A stretch of DNA of 64,000 bases from Aspidapion aeneum (lineage: Eukaryota > Arthropoda > Insecta > Coleoptera > Brentidae): assembly GCA_963576565.1 (NCBI GenBank), contig OY755039.1, forward strand, positions 83,168,955 through 83,232,954, given 5' to 3'. Shown piece by piece: positions 1 to 17,504 of this stretch. The notes under the pieces were generated by a model. That model was not told the DNA's origin, searched no databases, and worked only from the letters and a program-made list of their open reading frames with translations. Within the stretch, counting starts at the first letter, position 1, and each line of letters opens with the position of its first letter. Position numbers and translations under genes: made by a program.

Positions 1-8826
<8,826 letters not shown>

Positions 8827-8920
8827 ATCCAACAACATCATATTCACATTATAAAATTAAACATGATACTTCTCACAAAATGTTTCATATCGAGTCTTTT
8901 TTTCTCTCTCTCACTTAAAA

Positions 8921-9964
8921 TCAATAAAAGTTTTGAATTTGATTGTTTTTTCTCTCAGAAACTTTTTTTACCATGTCCTCCAGTTTTTTGAGGTCCTCAG
9001 AGAATTTGATTTGTTTGGCTTCTTCTTCTTCCGCTTGCTGATCCAACGTTTGAATTTCTGAAAACTTTCTTTTTTTATAAGCCTCAATTATTCTAAGGAC
9101 CTCTTCCTCCCCCTGACTGGGTGGTGTCAATTCAATTCGCTCTTGACGTGGTGGTGTGGTCAATTCAATCTGGTCTTGACGTGGTGGTGTGGTCATCATA
9201 TTTTCTTTTGGTGGTGGTGGCCTTGCTTTGGCTTGATTCGTTTTGACCACCTTCGGTTTCTTACCTTTCTTTGTGGGTATGATGTTTACCCTCTGCTTCT
9301 CAGATTTCACAATGGGTTTTGTTGGTTTTGTTAGTATCGACAGCAGTTCGGGGAATTGACTCGCCCGCTTCCGCCCTGCCATCGATACTCTTCCACGACG
9401 ATTACTTAATTCCGGAGAAAGAGGTCTCTCTCCGGAAACACCCACGTTGAATGGAGATGTTGGGGCCAATACACCATCCTCACCTACAATGGCATTAAAA
9501 ATGGTTGACTGTTGCTCCTCCACCAGATCCACCACCGAGTCACTCGCAACCGGCTGAAAATTATTAAGGAATTTATCTGCAGCTCCGGGTGACCAAGCAG
9601 CGATGCTTGGTGATTCCAAAAACTGTTGCATTTCACCGTCACTTAGTTTTTGATTAAAGTCAATCATGTACTCACGCATGGGCGCCAAATCGTTATCCGC
9701 AACCTCACTTGCACCTGCCACCACATTCACATTTGCCGCCATTTCCGCATCCGCGGACACGTTACAGTTCGCGAACGCGTTAAAGTCCGCGACCATATCC
9801 CCGCTCGCGACCGCATCCGCGGACAAATTAAAGTTCGCGAGTGCGTCCGCGGACAAATTAAAGTTCGCGAGCGATTCCGCGGACAAATCAGGTAATGCAT
9901 CCGCAATCATAACCACATTCTCGATCTTCACATAACTTTCACTTGAACTACTAAATGAGGCCAT
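8921..9964 (-). CDS. 347-aa repeat-rich, coiled-coil protein of the polymerase block
   Basis: I do not recognise this protein. The ORF starts at a true ATG (9962-9964) and is intact. Residues ~30-95 are imperfect 10-residue repeats of the type NFNLSADALA. Around residue 143 is VVDLVEE, which resembles a SUMO-interacting motif. Residues ~185-250 are basic (RRGR, KKGKKPK) and suit a nuclear-localisation or DNA-binding segment. Three near-repeats of TTPPRQxxIEL follow at ~255-285, then a charged coiled-coil tail (~285-340). This order (repeats or acidic N-terminus, basic middle, coiled-coil tail) is shared with the 185-aa protein at 16073-16630. It lies downstream of the decayed polymerase on the same strand. 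The intact frame next to a broken polymerase hints at later loss or selection. A structural or DNA-binding role is inference only. Confidence 0.6.
   Translation of the reverse strand: MASFSSSSESYVKIENVVMIADALPDLSAESLANFNLSADALANFNLSADAVASGDMVADFNAFANCNVSADAEMAANVNVVAGASEVADNDLAPMREYMIDFNQKLSDGEMQQFLESPSIAAWSPGAADKFLNNFQPVASDSVVDLVEEQQSTIFNAIVGEDGVLAPTSPFNVGVSGERPLSPELSNRRGRVSMAGRKRASQFPELLSILTKPTKPIVKSEKQRVNIIPTKKGKKPKVVKTNQAKARPPPPKENMMTTPPRQDQIELTTPPRQERIELTPPSQGEEEVLRIIEAYKKRKFSEIQTLDQQAEEEEAKQIKFSEDLKKLEDMVKKVSERKNNQIQNFY
9741..9890 (-). repeat. in-frame 30-bp minisatellite within the 347-aa gene
   Basis: Units of about 30 bp, each with a CCGCGG and a TCGCGA palindrome around an AAATTAAAG core, are clearest at 9811-9840, 9841-9870 and from 9871. 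More diverged copies lie toward 9741. The 30-bp period keeps the reading frame and encodes the 10-residue repeats near the protein's N-terminus. It is notably CpG-rich against the AT-rich surroundings. Confidence 0.85.
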
Positions 9965-10128
9965 TTCGAAAAAAATTACTTAAACTTTTTGAAAAAAAGG
10001 AGGAGTTGTTGCTTCGACTAAGAGAAGAACGAGAAAGAACGCTTACCGCCACATCATGCATCCAAGTAAGCAATTTTACCCCCACTACCATTTACCCCCT
10101 CTACCATTTATCTCACCCTATCAATATC

Positions 10129-10333
10129 AGCGCCACCTATTGATAAGATTTACAAACACCCCTGGTGTTGAGATTTTCAGTTTTAAATTTAATAAGGTCA
10201 CTAAGCAAACAATTATAGAATATTAGTTTCCTTAAACTGTTTTAGAATTATGGTGCCCTTAATTTTGAAAAGCGCCATCTATCATAATTTTTTCAATTAT
10301 TTAAATATATTCCGAAATAGCGCCACCTATCAT
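10129..10333 (-). promoter_or_regulatory. three CTCF-like motifs upstream of the 347-aa gene
   Basis: The plus strand reads AGCGCCACCTAT at 10129-10140, AGCGCCATCTATCAT at 10271-10285 and AGCGCCACCTATCAT at 10319-10333. On the minus strand these are ATAGGTGGCGCT-type sites, close to the known insect CTCF core AGGTGGCGC. All three point the same way, within 205 bp, between the polymerase 3' end and the start of the 347-aa gene. Binding is inferred from sequence only; they may simply be relics of a small repeat. Confidence 0.4.
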
Positions 10334-10588
10334 CAACTTGATGCACTAAATTATTGATAATTTTTTTAAATCCTAATAATTCAACTATTCATCAGTTGGA
10401 AATCAATCAATAATAACTGCTCCATCATCGACTGTATAATTTGAGGGTGAATTCATAGGATTTGGCTATATACATCTCATCATTTCACTTTCTGTAAATA
10501 TTTTCATGTTCTGCCAAAAATGCCATTTCTCACTCACAAAAAGGTTGTAGAAAAATGAAAAAAAACATTTTTGTATTTTAGAATACTT
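10334..10588. other. AT-rich spacer
   Basis: AT-rich DNA between the CTCF-like sites and the presumed 3' end of the polymerase transcript. No gene or RNA is seen. Together with 9965-10128 it forms the spacer between the polymerase and the 347-aa gene. Confidence 0.6.
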
Positions 10589-10594
10589 TTTATT
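10589..10594 (-). terminator. polyadenylation signal for the polymerase gene
   Basis: AATAAA on the minus strand (TTTATT on plus), about 60 bp beyond the polymerase stop codon at 10655-10657. The position fits transcript cleavage shortly downstream. Confidence 0.45.
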
Positions 10595-10654
10595 TTTATA
10601 TATTTTCGAAAACTTAAAATTAAGCCATACGCTTATTAAAACATAACTAATATT

Positions 10655-13600
10655 TCATTTTTCATATGACTTGATATGTGGATGCCCCCAGGGTAGTGTA
10701 TGACTTGTGTTAGGTATAACAAACCTTTTATCATCATGGTAAGATAATGCAATTTTGTTTCTGGTTTCTGTGTATATATTGTGTAGATCACTTTTAAATG
10801 ATTTAATTTTTCGAAATAAGTAACCACCTTTTTCGACAACTTTTTTCTAATCATTAATGGATAAATGCTTATCGATTACACTTTTTTTAACCCCCTTTGC
10901 TTTTTTTACCTCCGTTGAGACTGAGTTTATATAGTAGGCTTTAGCTCCTGTTCCATAGAAACTTAGAATTGGATCTTCAGGAAATTCATCCTTCATTCTA
11001 CCCAAAACAGATTCGTTTTTACTTATATTAAACCTATTTACTTTATTATAATTAGATGTATCGAATTTCTCAGGGTTTTCAATCATAAATTTATAGAAAT
11101 CATCAGTGTAAATTTTAAGTACTAGAGAATCTGTATCTGTATACATTAAACTTGCACTATTGTGAAACTCTTTTTTTATAGTATTATAAAAAAAGTCATA
11201 CAAAACTGTTTTAGAGAAATCCAGAATACAAAAACCCAAATATATTGGTTTATTGTATACAATTTTGAGTTTACTCATATGAACAGCAATTAATTCTTCG
11301 GTAAATATCGAGCAATTGTTAAAATTGGGTCTACTGATTAGAGCACGAGCACCGGCTTTTCTACGAATACTCTCTCAACTTGTAACTAATTTTATATCTT
11401 TATGATTCTCAACATTTTCCATAGTTTTTCCGAATACTGCATTATTAAAAAGCTTGTATAAATCTTTTTTAAATTTTGTATCAGCAGAGTTTCGAAGCTT
11501 TGTGTTAGTATCGATATACTTTTTTAACCAGGGTGATTGTTCAAGTTTTATAGTGTACAATATACCTTATTTTATCATGCAAATTTGGAATGAGTTTGGG
11601 GAATTTGGATGATGAATCTGGAGGGATTATATTTTCACCAAAAATGGAAAATCAGCATGAGCTTCATGCAACTCATTTGGATAATACACATCTACTTCAA
11701 GAATGTATCCTATGGGACTGTCATCTGGTACATTATGAATATTTAAATTTATCATTTCTTCTTGTGAGAGCCATTTAAAACCTTTTGTGGGTAGTGGTTG
11801 TGACATACTATGCCCATATAAATTTGTTGCATCCAAATACATTATAAAGGATGACTTTATACTTGGATCATAATTTGGAAGGTACTTATTATTTGCTATA
11901 TGCATTCTATCAACACATTGACTAACACCCCCTCGAATCCCCTTTTTAAAGAAATGAATCATGTCAATTTCAGTCAATAGCTCTAATTCTACTTCTGTCA
12001 TTCTAAGCATACAATCAAATGATAATGATGGCAACGTGTAATATTGAGCTGGATCTAGGTTATAAGTCTTTAAAAAATTTCTTCGAAATGCTTCAAAAAC
12101 ATCAGTTAAAATTAAAACATCAGTTTTCAAATATAAATCCGAATAGTCTCCTAAAGTTTTACAATTAAATAGACTACATACTTTTTTCCCTCTATCATAT
12201 TCTAAATCTGTAATATGCTGATCATTTAGATCATCGAAGAATTGGTTTTTAGTGGGTAAATTAGTAACGTCTAATTTGTCTAAGTCAGAGATAAATCCAT
12301 ATGGAAACACACCTTTTGTCTCATTAAACTAAATTCTTCTTCAGATGTAAAATGTTTGTGTGTTTCTAAAAAGGAGTCTGAATCTAAACCTTTACTTAAC
12401 TCATCCAGGGATGCAGCTAAAAATTTGTAGCTATCTATAAATCTTAGACGTAGATATTTTTTTATGATTTTTCCTTCAGAATTCATGTAATCATGTACAT
12501 ATATGGATTTTGTAAATGAAATATATTTTTCCTTGTTTTCTGCAATAACATCTATTTTATCGCCATGATGACACAATTCCTTAATAAACATGTGACAATC
12601 ATAACCACTTAGATTGTGAAAAATTATTGGAATGAAATTTGGTAATTGATGTTGTAAGTTACAAGTTGAATGTGCAGCTAAAAATCTTTTTTTTCCCGTT
12701 ATGTGACAATGATCGGTTACTTTTTTATCAAATAAGTTAAAAGGTTTACCACAAATTCCACATTTGTCACATGTTTCCACTATGTTTCTTTCTTCAGGTG
12801 TTAGTGGTGTCATTGGGACTATATCTCTTAAATAATTATTGTGAAGCTCTCTAAGATCACGTTCAATACATGCTACAAATTCTTCTGCTGCGCTTGAACC
12901 ACGGAATAATTTAAATTTTGTTAAATCATCATTGAATGAACATTTAATTAGGTATGCAAATGAATATGGTTTATGTATGATATTTTTGACTGTGAAAGAA
13001 TTTAATGGATCTGGTTCACAACCTGCCATTGGTTGTAAAATTGATTCAAAGTCAGCATACACTACAAAGGGAACTGTTAGCTGTTTTTCATAACTTTCGA
13101 ACTTTAACATGTTTTCTTGTGTTGTTTTTCCAAATCTATCAGTTTTTAAATCTGTAGATGGGGTTATCGCGTAAACTTGCCCACAGTCATATTTTTGATG
13201 AAATATTAGTTTTTCTGCTGTTATAAAGTGTACTAAACAACCATCGCAAAAATAAAGTCTACGTTTCGACATTGATATTTGATTGGAAACCAAAGCTGAA
13301 AGATTTTTTATCCAACAATAATGTGTTCTATTACAATCGCTATTACATTCATGAGTTTCTCCTTTAATTTTACAATCTTCACTTATGATTAATAAGTTTA
13401 TGTGAGTGTCAAGTTTTCTCTTGGAATAGCGAAGTGGGCCAACAACTTCATATTGAATTTTTTTATTTGCAAATCTGGTTTCCAATGTATAAACATTAAT
13501 TGAAATATTATTGTTTTGTTCAAACCTAGATATATCAGTCAATTTAACCGGCATTTCCATACCTGCAAGATTTAAAACTGTAGAATAATGGGGGTAGGAA

Positions 13601-14499
13601 GAAACTCTGTCTACATGAAGTGAAACTGGGTATAAAGCTGATGCAAAACATGCATTATCCTGATTTTTTATATTCACTATATGTTTAGATTCAATGAATT
13701 TGGGTAACTTGAAGTATGAATTGCCCCCAATAGGGCGAAACTTGTTGATGTTGATTTCCAAGTGTAATATATGTTGTAAAGTCCAACCTGTAAATAAATT
13801 AAAACATTATTAATTAAACAACCATATTTAAAAAATGTTTCACTGATTATTATTAAACAAAAATTATTTATTTTACTAATGAGTAATCTTACCAGAATCT
13901 CGCTCCATAAACTCGCTCGCTTGGGAAATTATTTTATCCATAAAAAACTCATAAATATTATCCAAATCAGAGGCATCACACACTATTTTATTATTTGTGT
14001 TAAATGATTTATCAGCTAGGGTTTCTTTTGATTGGTGAAGAAACGTTGCAAATAATTCCATATTAATTTTTATTGAGGTGTGTTTTGCTATATTTTCTTT
14101 TACTAATGTTAGACATTTGGGTTTTATCTCATAAAAAAACCTTCTGTAGTCTTTTTGCTGAGTTTCTGAAGCAATTCTATAACTTGCTATTCTGCATTTA
14201 AGACCACTTCTTACCACACATACACCATTGGAGTATGGTGCACATGAGTTATTTTTATGTTGAAGTGTTCTACAATGAGCAAAAAATTTATCTTTGGGTA
14301 TGAAAATCTTGCATTCTCTACACATTTCCAACTGTTTATCACTATCTTTATCAACTTTTAAACTAGCTATTTTTCTTTTCTTTAATGGTTGCTCATTGAT
14401 ATTATCATCATTATGTTTATATTTGCAAGCTGTTTTATTATGTCTAACCATATTATCTTTTCGAGTAAAACTTTTGTCACATTTTGAACACTTCAACAT
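10655..14499 (-). pseudogene. protein-primed family B DNA polymerase with zinc finger and endonuclease-VII-like segment, broken
   Basis: This resembles the protein-primed DNA polymerase B family of Polinton/adintovirus-like and related arthropod elements. From the ATG at 14497-14499 the order is: a C2H2 finger (CSKCDKSF) and a second Cys/His cluster; a 105-bp intron; the exonuclease I motif (YADFES, ~13050); a CxxC...DHCHxTG segment of endonuclease-VII type (~12660-12780); exonuclease II and III-like motifs (NLSGYD, FIDSYKF); polymerase motif A (DATNLYG, ~11830); motif B ([10 protein letters not shown], ~11420); motif C (YTDTDS, ~11130); and a conserved LPWGH end. The breaks seen are: a one-base frame change near 12318, another near 11630, a frame change with probable loss of a short segment near 11545, an in-frame TGA at 11375-11377, and an in-frame TAG at 10847-10849. 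The copy therefore cannot make a full enzyme. No integrase, capsid or packaging ATPase gene is seen nearby. Confidence 0.9.
13788..13892 (-). other. spliceosomal intron in the polymerase gene
   Basis: On the minus strand the donor G|GTAAGATT (13892 downward) and acceptor TTATTTACAG (ending at 13788) bound a 105-bp AT-rich segment with stops. Splicing joins the zinc-finger exon to the polymerase body in frame at a Ser-Gly/Trp junction. That explains the apparent frame break here without a mutation. Confidence 0.8.
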
Positions 14500-14779
14500 G
14501 GTCACTTTACTTGTTACACCTTAAATTATTTATTTATTAGGTGTTTTCATCAACACCTCTGTTTTAACCACTATGCTTTTTTATGCCCGTTGTGGGTTTT
14601 ATAACAGACACCACACTCCACCTCATTTTCTTCAGCTGTTTCTGATAACTCTCAAATATATTTTTTTTGATCATAATTCACAGCAAAATCTAAATAGTTT
14701 GACATTGAACAAAATTTACAGCCAAATGTATTATTTTTTAATTTATTTTTGGTTTTGCAAAATATTCTCAAGGTGACAT
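14500..14779. other. divergent spacer, polymerase side
   Basis: AT-rich spacer between the polymerase start (minus) and the 121-aa gene (plus). A short hairpin with GGTGTT/AACACC arms lies about 45 bp upstream of the polymerase ATG (near 14540). No other gene is seen; overlapping small ORFs lack features. Confidence 0.6.
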
Positions 14780-14935
14780 TGACCTTCATTTAACCTTGAA
14801 CAAGATTGATGAGCAATTACATCTTTAACCTTGGAAAAAATTATACACTGACCTTCATTTAACCTTGAACAAGATTGATGAGCAATTACATATTTAACCT
14901 TGGAAAAAATTGTCAACGATTCACACTGACCTTGA
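14780..14935. promoter_or_regulatory. tandem 69-bp repeats with AAGGTCA half-sites
   Basis: A 69-bp unit is present twice, with TGACCTT at 14780-14786 and 14849-14855. A shorter third piece has TGACCTTGA at 14927-14935, the reverse of TCAAGGTCA. Each unit also has ACCTTGAA and ACCTTGGAA variants. AAGGTCA, and especially TCAAGGTCA, is the known monomer site of FTZ-F1/ERR-type nuclear receptors. The array lies in the divergent region between the polymerase and the 121-aa gene, just upstream of a TATA box, so an enhancer-like role is plausible. Confidence 0.6.
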
Positions 14936-14952
14936 TATAACCTTGTAATGGG

Positions 14953-14990
14953 TATATATATTTTACTCCTCATTTGGTAAACACTCATTC
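14953..14990 (+). promoter_or_regulatory. TATA box and initiator of the 121-aa gene
   Basis: TATATATA (14953-14960) is followed about 30 bp later by TCATTC (14985-14990), which fits an arthropod initiator. The first ATG comes about 26 bases after it, at 15013. Spacing is typical of a focused RNA polymerase II promoter. Confidence 0.6.
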
Positions 14991-15012
14991 TTGCTCGATT
15001 TGTCTTCCTATA

Positions 15013-15378
15013 ATGTCATCCACCGCTCGCCCTACCCTCATCGTTCGTCCGTTTTTGAAAAATGGGCATGTGCAGTGCAATTTCTGCAATGTCTGGAAAC
15101 CGGTAGAGGTTTTTACAATTAATGGACGATGCGATGTCTGTAGTGAGCAATATCAAAGAATTATGGATAGGCAGAGCAATCCTCCATATTCACCCGAATC
15201 ACCTGTCTACATCTCAGACAGTGATGATTATGAGGTGGTGGAGAGTGATGATGATGATTCTGATACCAATTATGGTGTGTGGGAAGTAGCGAGAGTTGAC
15301 TCTCCTCCTTCTGAGGAGATGTCTGATGTAGGAAGCGAAAGAGGTGACTCTCCTTTTGAGGAGGCTCAACGTTGGTAG
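15013..15378 (+). CDS. 121-aa zinc-binding, acidic-tail protein
   Basis: Not recognised by family. The start is the ATG at 15013; the open frame extends 39 bases upstream but has only a TTG there, and the TATA/initiator pair sits just before. The N-terminal half has CxxC-x14-CxxC (CNFCNVW...CDVC), a likely single zinc-binding knuckle. The C-terminal half is very acidic and serine-rich. It has PVYISDSDDY and YEVVESDDDD, both similar to SUMO-interacting motifs with adjoining acidic or phospho-type residues, then SPPSEE and SPFEE. The layout resembles small viral regulatory proteins, but that is inference. It is divergent from the polymerase and has its own TATA box and polyadenylation signal, so it looks like a complete compact intronless gene. 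Confidence 0.65.
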   Translation: MSSTARPTLIVRPFLKNGHVQCNFCNVWKPVEVFTINGRCDVCSEQYQRIMDRQSNPPYSPESPVYISDSDDYEVVESDDDDSDTNYGVWEVARVDSPPSEEMSDVGSERGDSPFEEAQRW

Positions 15379-15404
15379 TCTGGTTTAGTTTAATTGGGGT
15401 GTAC

Positions 15405-15410
15405 AATAAA
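15405..15410 (+). terminator. polyadenylation signal of the 121-aa gene
   Basis: AATAAA 26 bases after the stop codon, followed by GT-rich sequence (GGCTGGT, GGTTTGGGG). This is a good match to a standard cleavage and polyadenylation site. Confidence 0.65.
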
Positions 15411-15424
15411 AATGGCTGGTACAC

Positions 15425-16072
15425 ACAGCTCAGTGCGAGGTTTGGGGCACTGTGGCACTAAACCAAACAATTAAAAATGTTCATCTAACAATTTTAAAAT
15501 GAAACCATTTGTAAAAATCCTATCTTTTGAATCACATCAATATTCAATTTTTAAATTATAGTAACGCAAATTTTGTTCATTTATGCACAAACTAAAGTTA
15601 AAAATGGTAAAAAAAACGTTTTTAAGTTTCATTTTTATATGCTATTCCATGCAATCTTGCTCTCTTATAAACAAACCAAAGTTTAAAAATTATTTTTAAA
15701 AGTTTGTATTTTTTTTAAATTAGATCTTTTCTACAAATTGGTTTATTCTACACTATGAAATTTTACTCTTTTATAAACAAACTAAAGTTTAAAAATTATT
15801 TTTAATACTTTGTTTTTTGCATTAGCATAATATTCTTTTCTATATTAAAGTTTATTCTATAAAGTTCAACTATAAAATAGCAACCAAAATTAAAAAATTA
15901 TACAAATTTTTTTGTTTGTTATTAAATTACCATAATGTTTTTTTTCTTATATAGATTTATTATATTTTACATATTCAAATTGTTTTTTTTTTGGTTCATA
16001 AAGTTATATATTGGCTAACTAATAATTTTATATAAAAACTAAATATGTTACAATAAAAAAAATGTTAAAAAT
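15425..16072. other. AT-rich spacer between convergent genes
   Basis: Strongly AT-rich noncoding DNA. A phrase similar to AAACAAACTAAAGTTTAAAAATTATTTTTAA recurs near 15585, 15672 and 15773, suggesting an old tandem duplication of roughly 90-100 bp. On the minus strand AATAAA at 15956-15961 could serve the 185-aa gene. Nothing else is supportable. Confidence 0.6.
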
Positions 16073-16630
16073 TTAAAGAAAAGCATAAAAAAGATCCTTT
16101 AGCTTATTGTAGTCATTTAATTTTGCTTGGAATTCTTCCTCCACACCTTCGGTCTCTCTTTGTAGTCGTTGAATCTCTGCTTTGAGTAGATCCACTCTTT
16201 GTTTAAGCTGCTCCACGCAGCTTCTTTTCACCTGTAGGATTTGGATAGCCTGCTCTATCGTTTGGCTTTCTATTGTTGTGACATTTGCGGCTACGGTTTG
16301 CTGGACTAGATGATCCCTCGATGTTGAGGGAATTGCTATTGGAATTGCTGTCGGAGTTGGAGCTGTTGATAAAATGCTTGTCTTCGTTTTTTTAATGTAC
16401 TTTCTTTTACCAACTCTTCCATTTTTGATTTTATGTACGTCACGTTGTAGCTCCATTTGTAGCTGCGGCTGTGATTCTGGCTGTGGTTCTAGCTGTGGTT
16501 CTAGCTGTGGCTCTAGCTGTGGCTCTGGCTGCTGTTCGGCTTGAAACTCATTCCCAATATCTTTTAACAAATTGTCGATGTCTTGACTGGTAAAATCATC
16601 CAAATCAATAATATGCTGCTTTGAATTCAT
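16073..16630 (-). CDS. 185-aa coiled-coil protein with PQLE repeats
   Basis: Not recognised by family. The ATG is at 16628-16630 and the frame is intact. Near the N-terminus IIDLDDFTS resembles a VIDL-type SUMO-interacting motif. Residues ~35-60 are low-complexity repeats of EPQL. A basic stretch, GKRKYIKKTK (~75-85), suits nuclear import. A Ser/Thr/Pro/Ile linker follows, then a strong predicted coiled coil (~125-180) ending in an aromatic tail. The architecture parallels the 347-aa protein at the other side of the block, so the two may be related or act together. Upstream there is a TATTTAAAG element (~16703) and then an array of TCAAGGTCA sites (16845-17018). Confidence 0.6.
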   Translation of the reverse strand: MNSKQHIIDLDDFTSQDIDNLLKDIGNEFQAEQQPEPQLEPQLEPQLEPQPESQPQLQMELQRDVHKIKNGRVGKRKYIKKTKTSILSTAPTPTAIPIAIPSTSRDHLVQQTVAANVTTIESQTIEQAIQILQVKRSCVEQLKQRVDLLKAEIQRLQRETEGVEEEFQAKLNDYNKLKDLFYAFL

Positions 16631-16844
16631 TTTCTACTAATTTGAAATTCGCCGTTGAAGTAAAGAAACGTTAATAGTACTCTTCTGATATTTATTTTTC
16701 TTTAAATACTTGTTGGGTGTTAGTTTAGTGGGGGTAAAGTCTACAGAAAATAATATGTCTAAAAAGCGGGCAAATAAAGCAATGTTAAAGATTCTGAAGG
16801 TTAAAAAATACACATCTTTACTATAATTTTGGATTCTTTTTTTT

Positions 16845-17018
16845 AAGGTCAAAAATACTACTTGGACTATTCGTCTCTACATATAAAAACGCAACGATCG
16901 TCAAGGTCATTCAAGGTCAACATAATGACCTTCACAACTTTTCAAGGTCAAATATACTACTCAAACTATTCGTCTCTACATAAAACAAGGCAACGACCGT
17001 CAAGGTCATTCAAGGTCA
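16845..17018. promoter_or_regulatory. two ~76-bp units packed with TCAAGGTCA sites
   Basis: Two related units about 98 bp apart (16845-16920 and 16943-17018) share ATTCGTCTCTACATA and end with a doublet TCAAGGTCATTCAAGGTCA. TCAAGGTCA occurs at 16901, 16911, 16942, 17000 and 17010, AAGGTCA at 16845, and its reverse at 16926. That is seven half-sites in 174 bp, the same motif as in the 14.8-14.94 kb array. It lies upstream of the 185-aa gene and may mark the right edge of the element. Confidence 0.65.
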
Positions 17019-17106
17019 TTCCCTCCTCAAAAGTGGTCCAGCACCCGCTTAAACCTACTACTTGATACAGTTCAGACTTGTTAAAGACGGCAAAGAAAAA
17101 CAATTT

Positions 17107-17159
17107 GTGACTTTTGCTACCTTCTGCCCCCCCCCCCCGAACATCTTGGATCCACCACT
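17107..17159. mobile_element. possible hAT-like terminus
   Basis: A C-run followed by GGATCCACCACTG. Reversed, this begins CAGTGGTGGATCC and continues into a G-run, the kind of end often seen on hAT-type elements. The partner end and a target duplication were not found, so this is only a likely fragment. Confidence 0.3.
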
Positions 17160-17423
17160 GCCCATTAGTATTAATAATAAGAAAGGTAATGTAACATTAT
17201 TTATTTTTACTTAAATCATAAATAAAACTTAAATTAAAAACAAAAATTAAAAAGTTACACATTAACGTTAAAACTACTTTCTAAATTTAAATTAGTTGGT
17301 GATGGTTCAGCAGGCAGTAATAATTTTAATGTTTCTGTATGAAACGGTCTTGTTTTTTTTTGGGGTGATTTTCTCATACCCGTAATGAGCGGGTCTGACG
17401 TAAGCAGGAGTCTGTTCGGTTCG

Positions 17424-17424
<1 letters not shown>

Positions 17425-17501
<77 letters not shown>
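17425..17501. repeat. (TA)n microsatellite
   Basis: About 38 TA dinucleotides with one TT interruption near 17468-17470. Simple slippage repeat. Confidence 0.95.

Positions 17502-17504
<3 letters not shown>

Noticed and set aside
10636..10854. Separate 72-aa minus-strand protein
   Set aside because: It overlaps the polymerase C-terminus in another frame; the motif-bearing frame (LPWGH end) is the real one.
12300..12330. Programmed frameshift in the polymerase
   Set aside because: The gene has four other lesions, so a simple one-base loss in an A-run is the more economical reading.
16637..16852. 71-aa minus-strand ORF upstream of the 185-aa gene
   Set aside because: It lies in the promoter region, has no recognisable feature and no supporting context.
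8827..17040. Complete Polinton/adintovirus
   Set aside because: No integrase, protease, packaging ATPase or capsid gene, and no terminal inverted repeats could be found.
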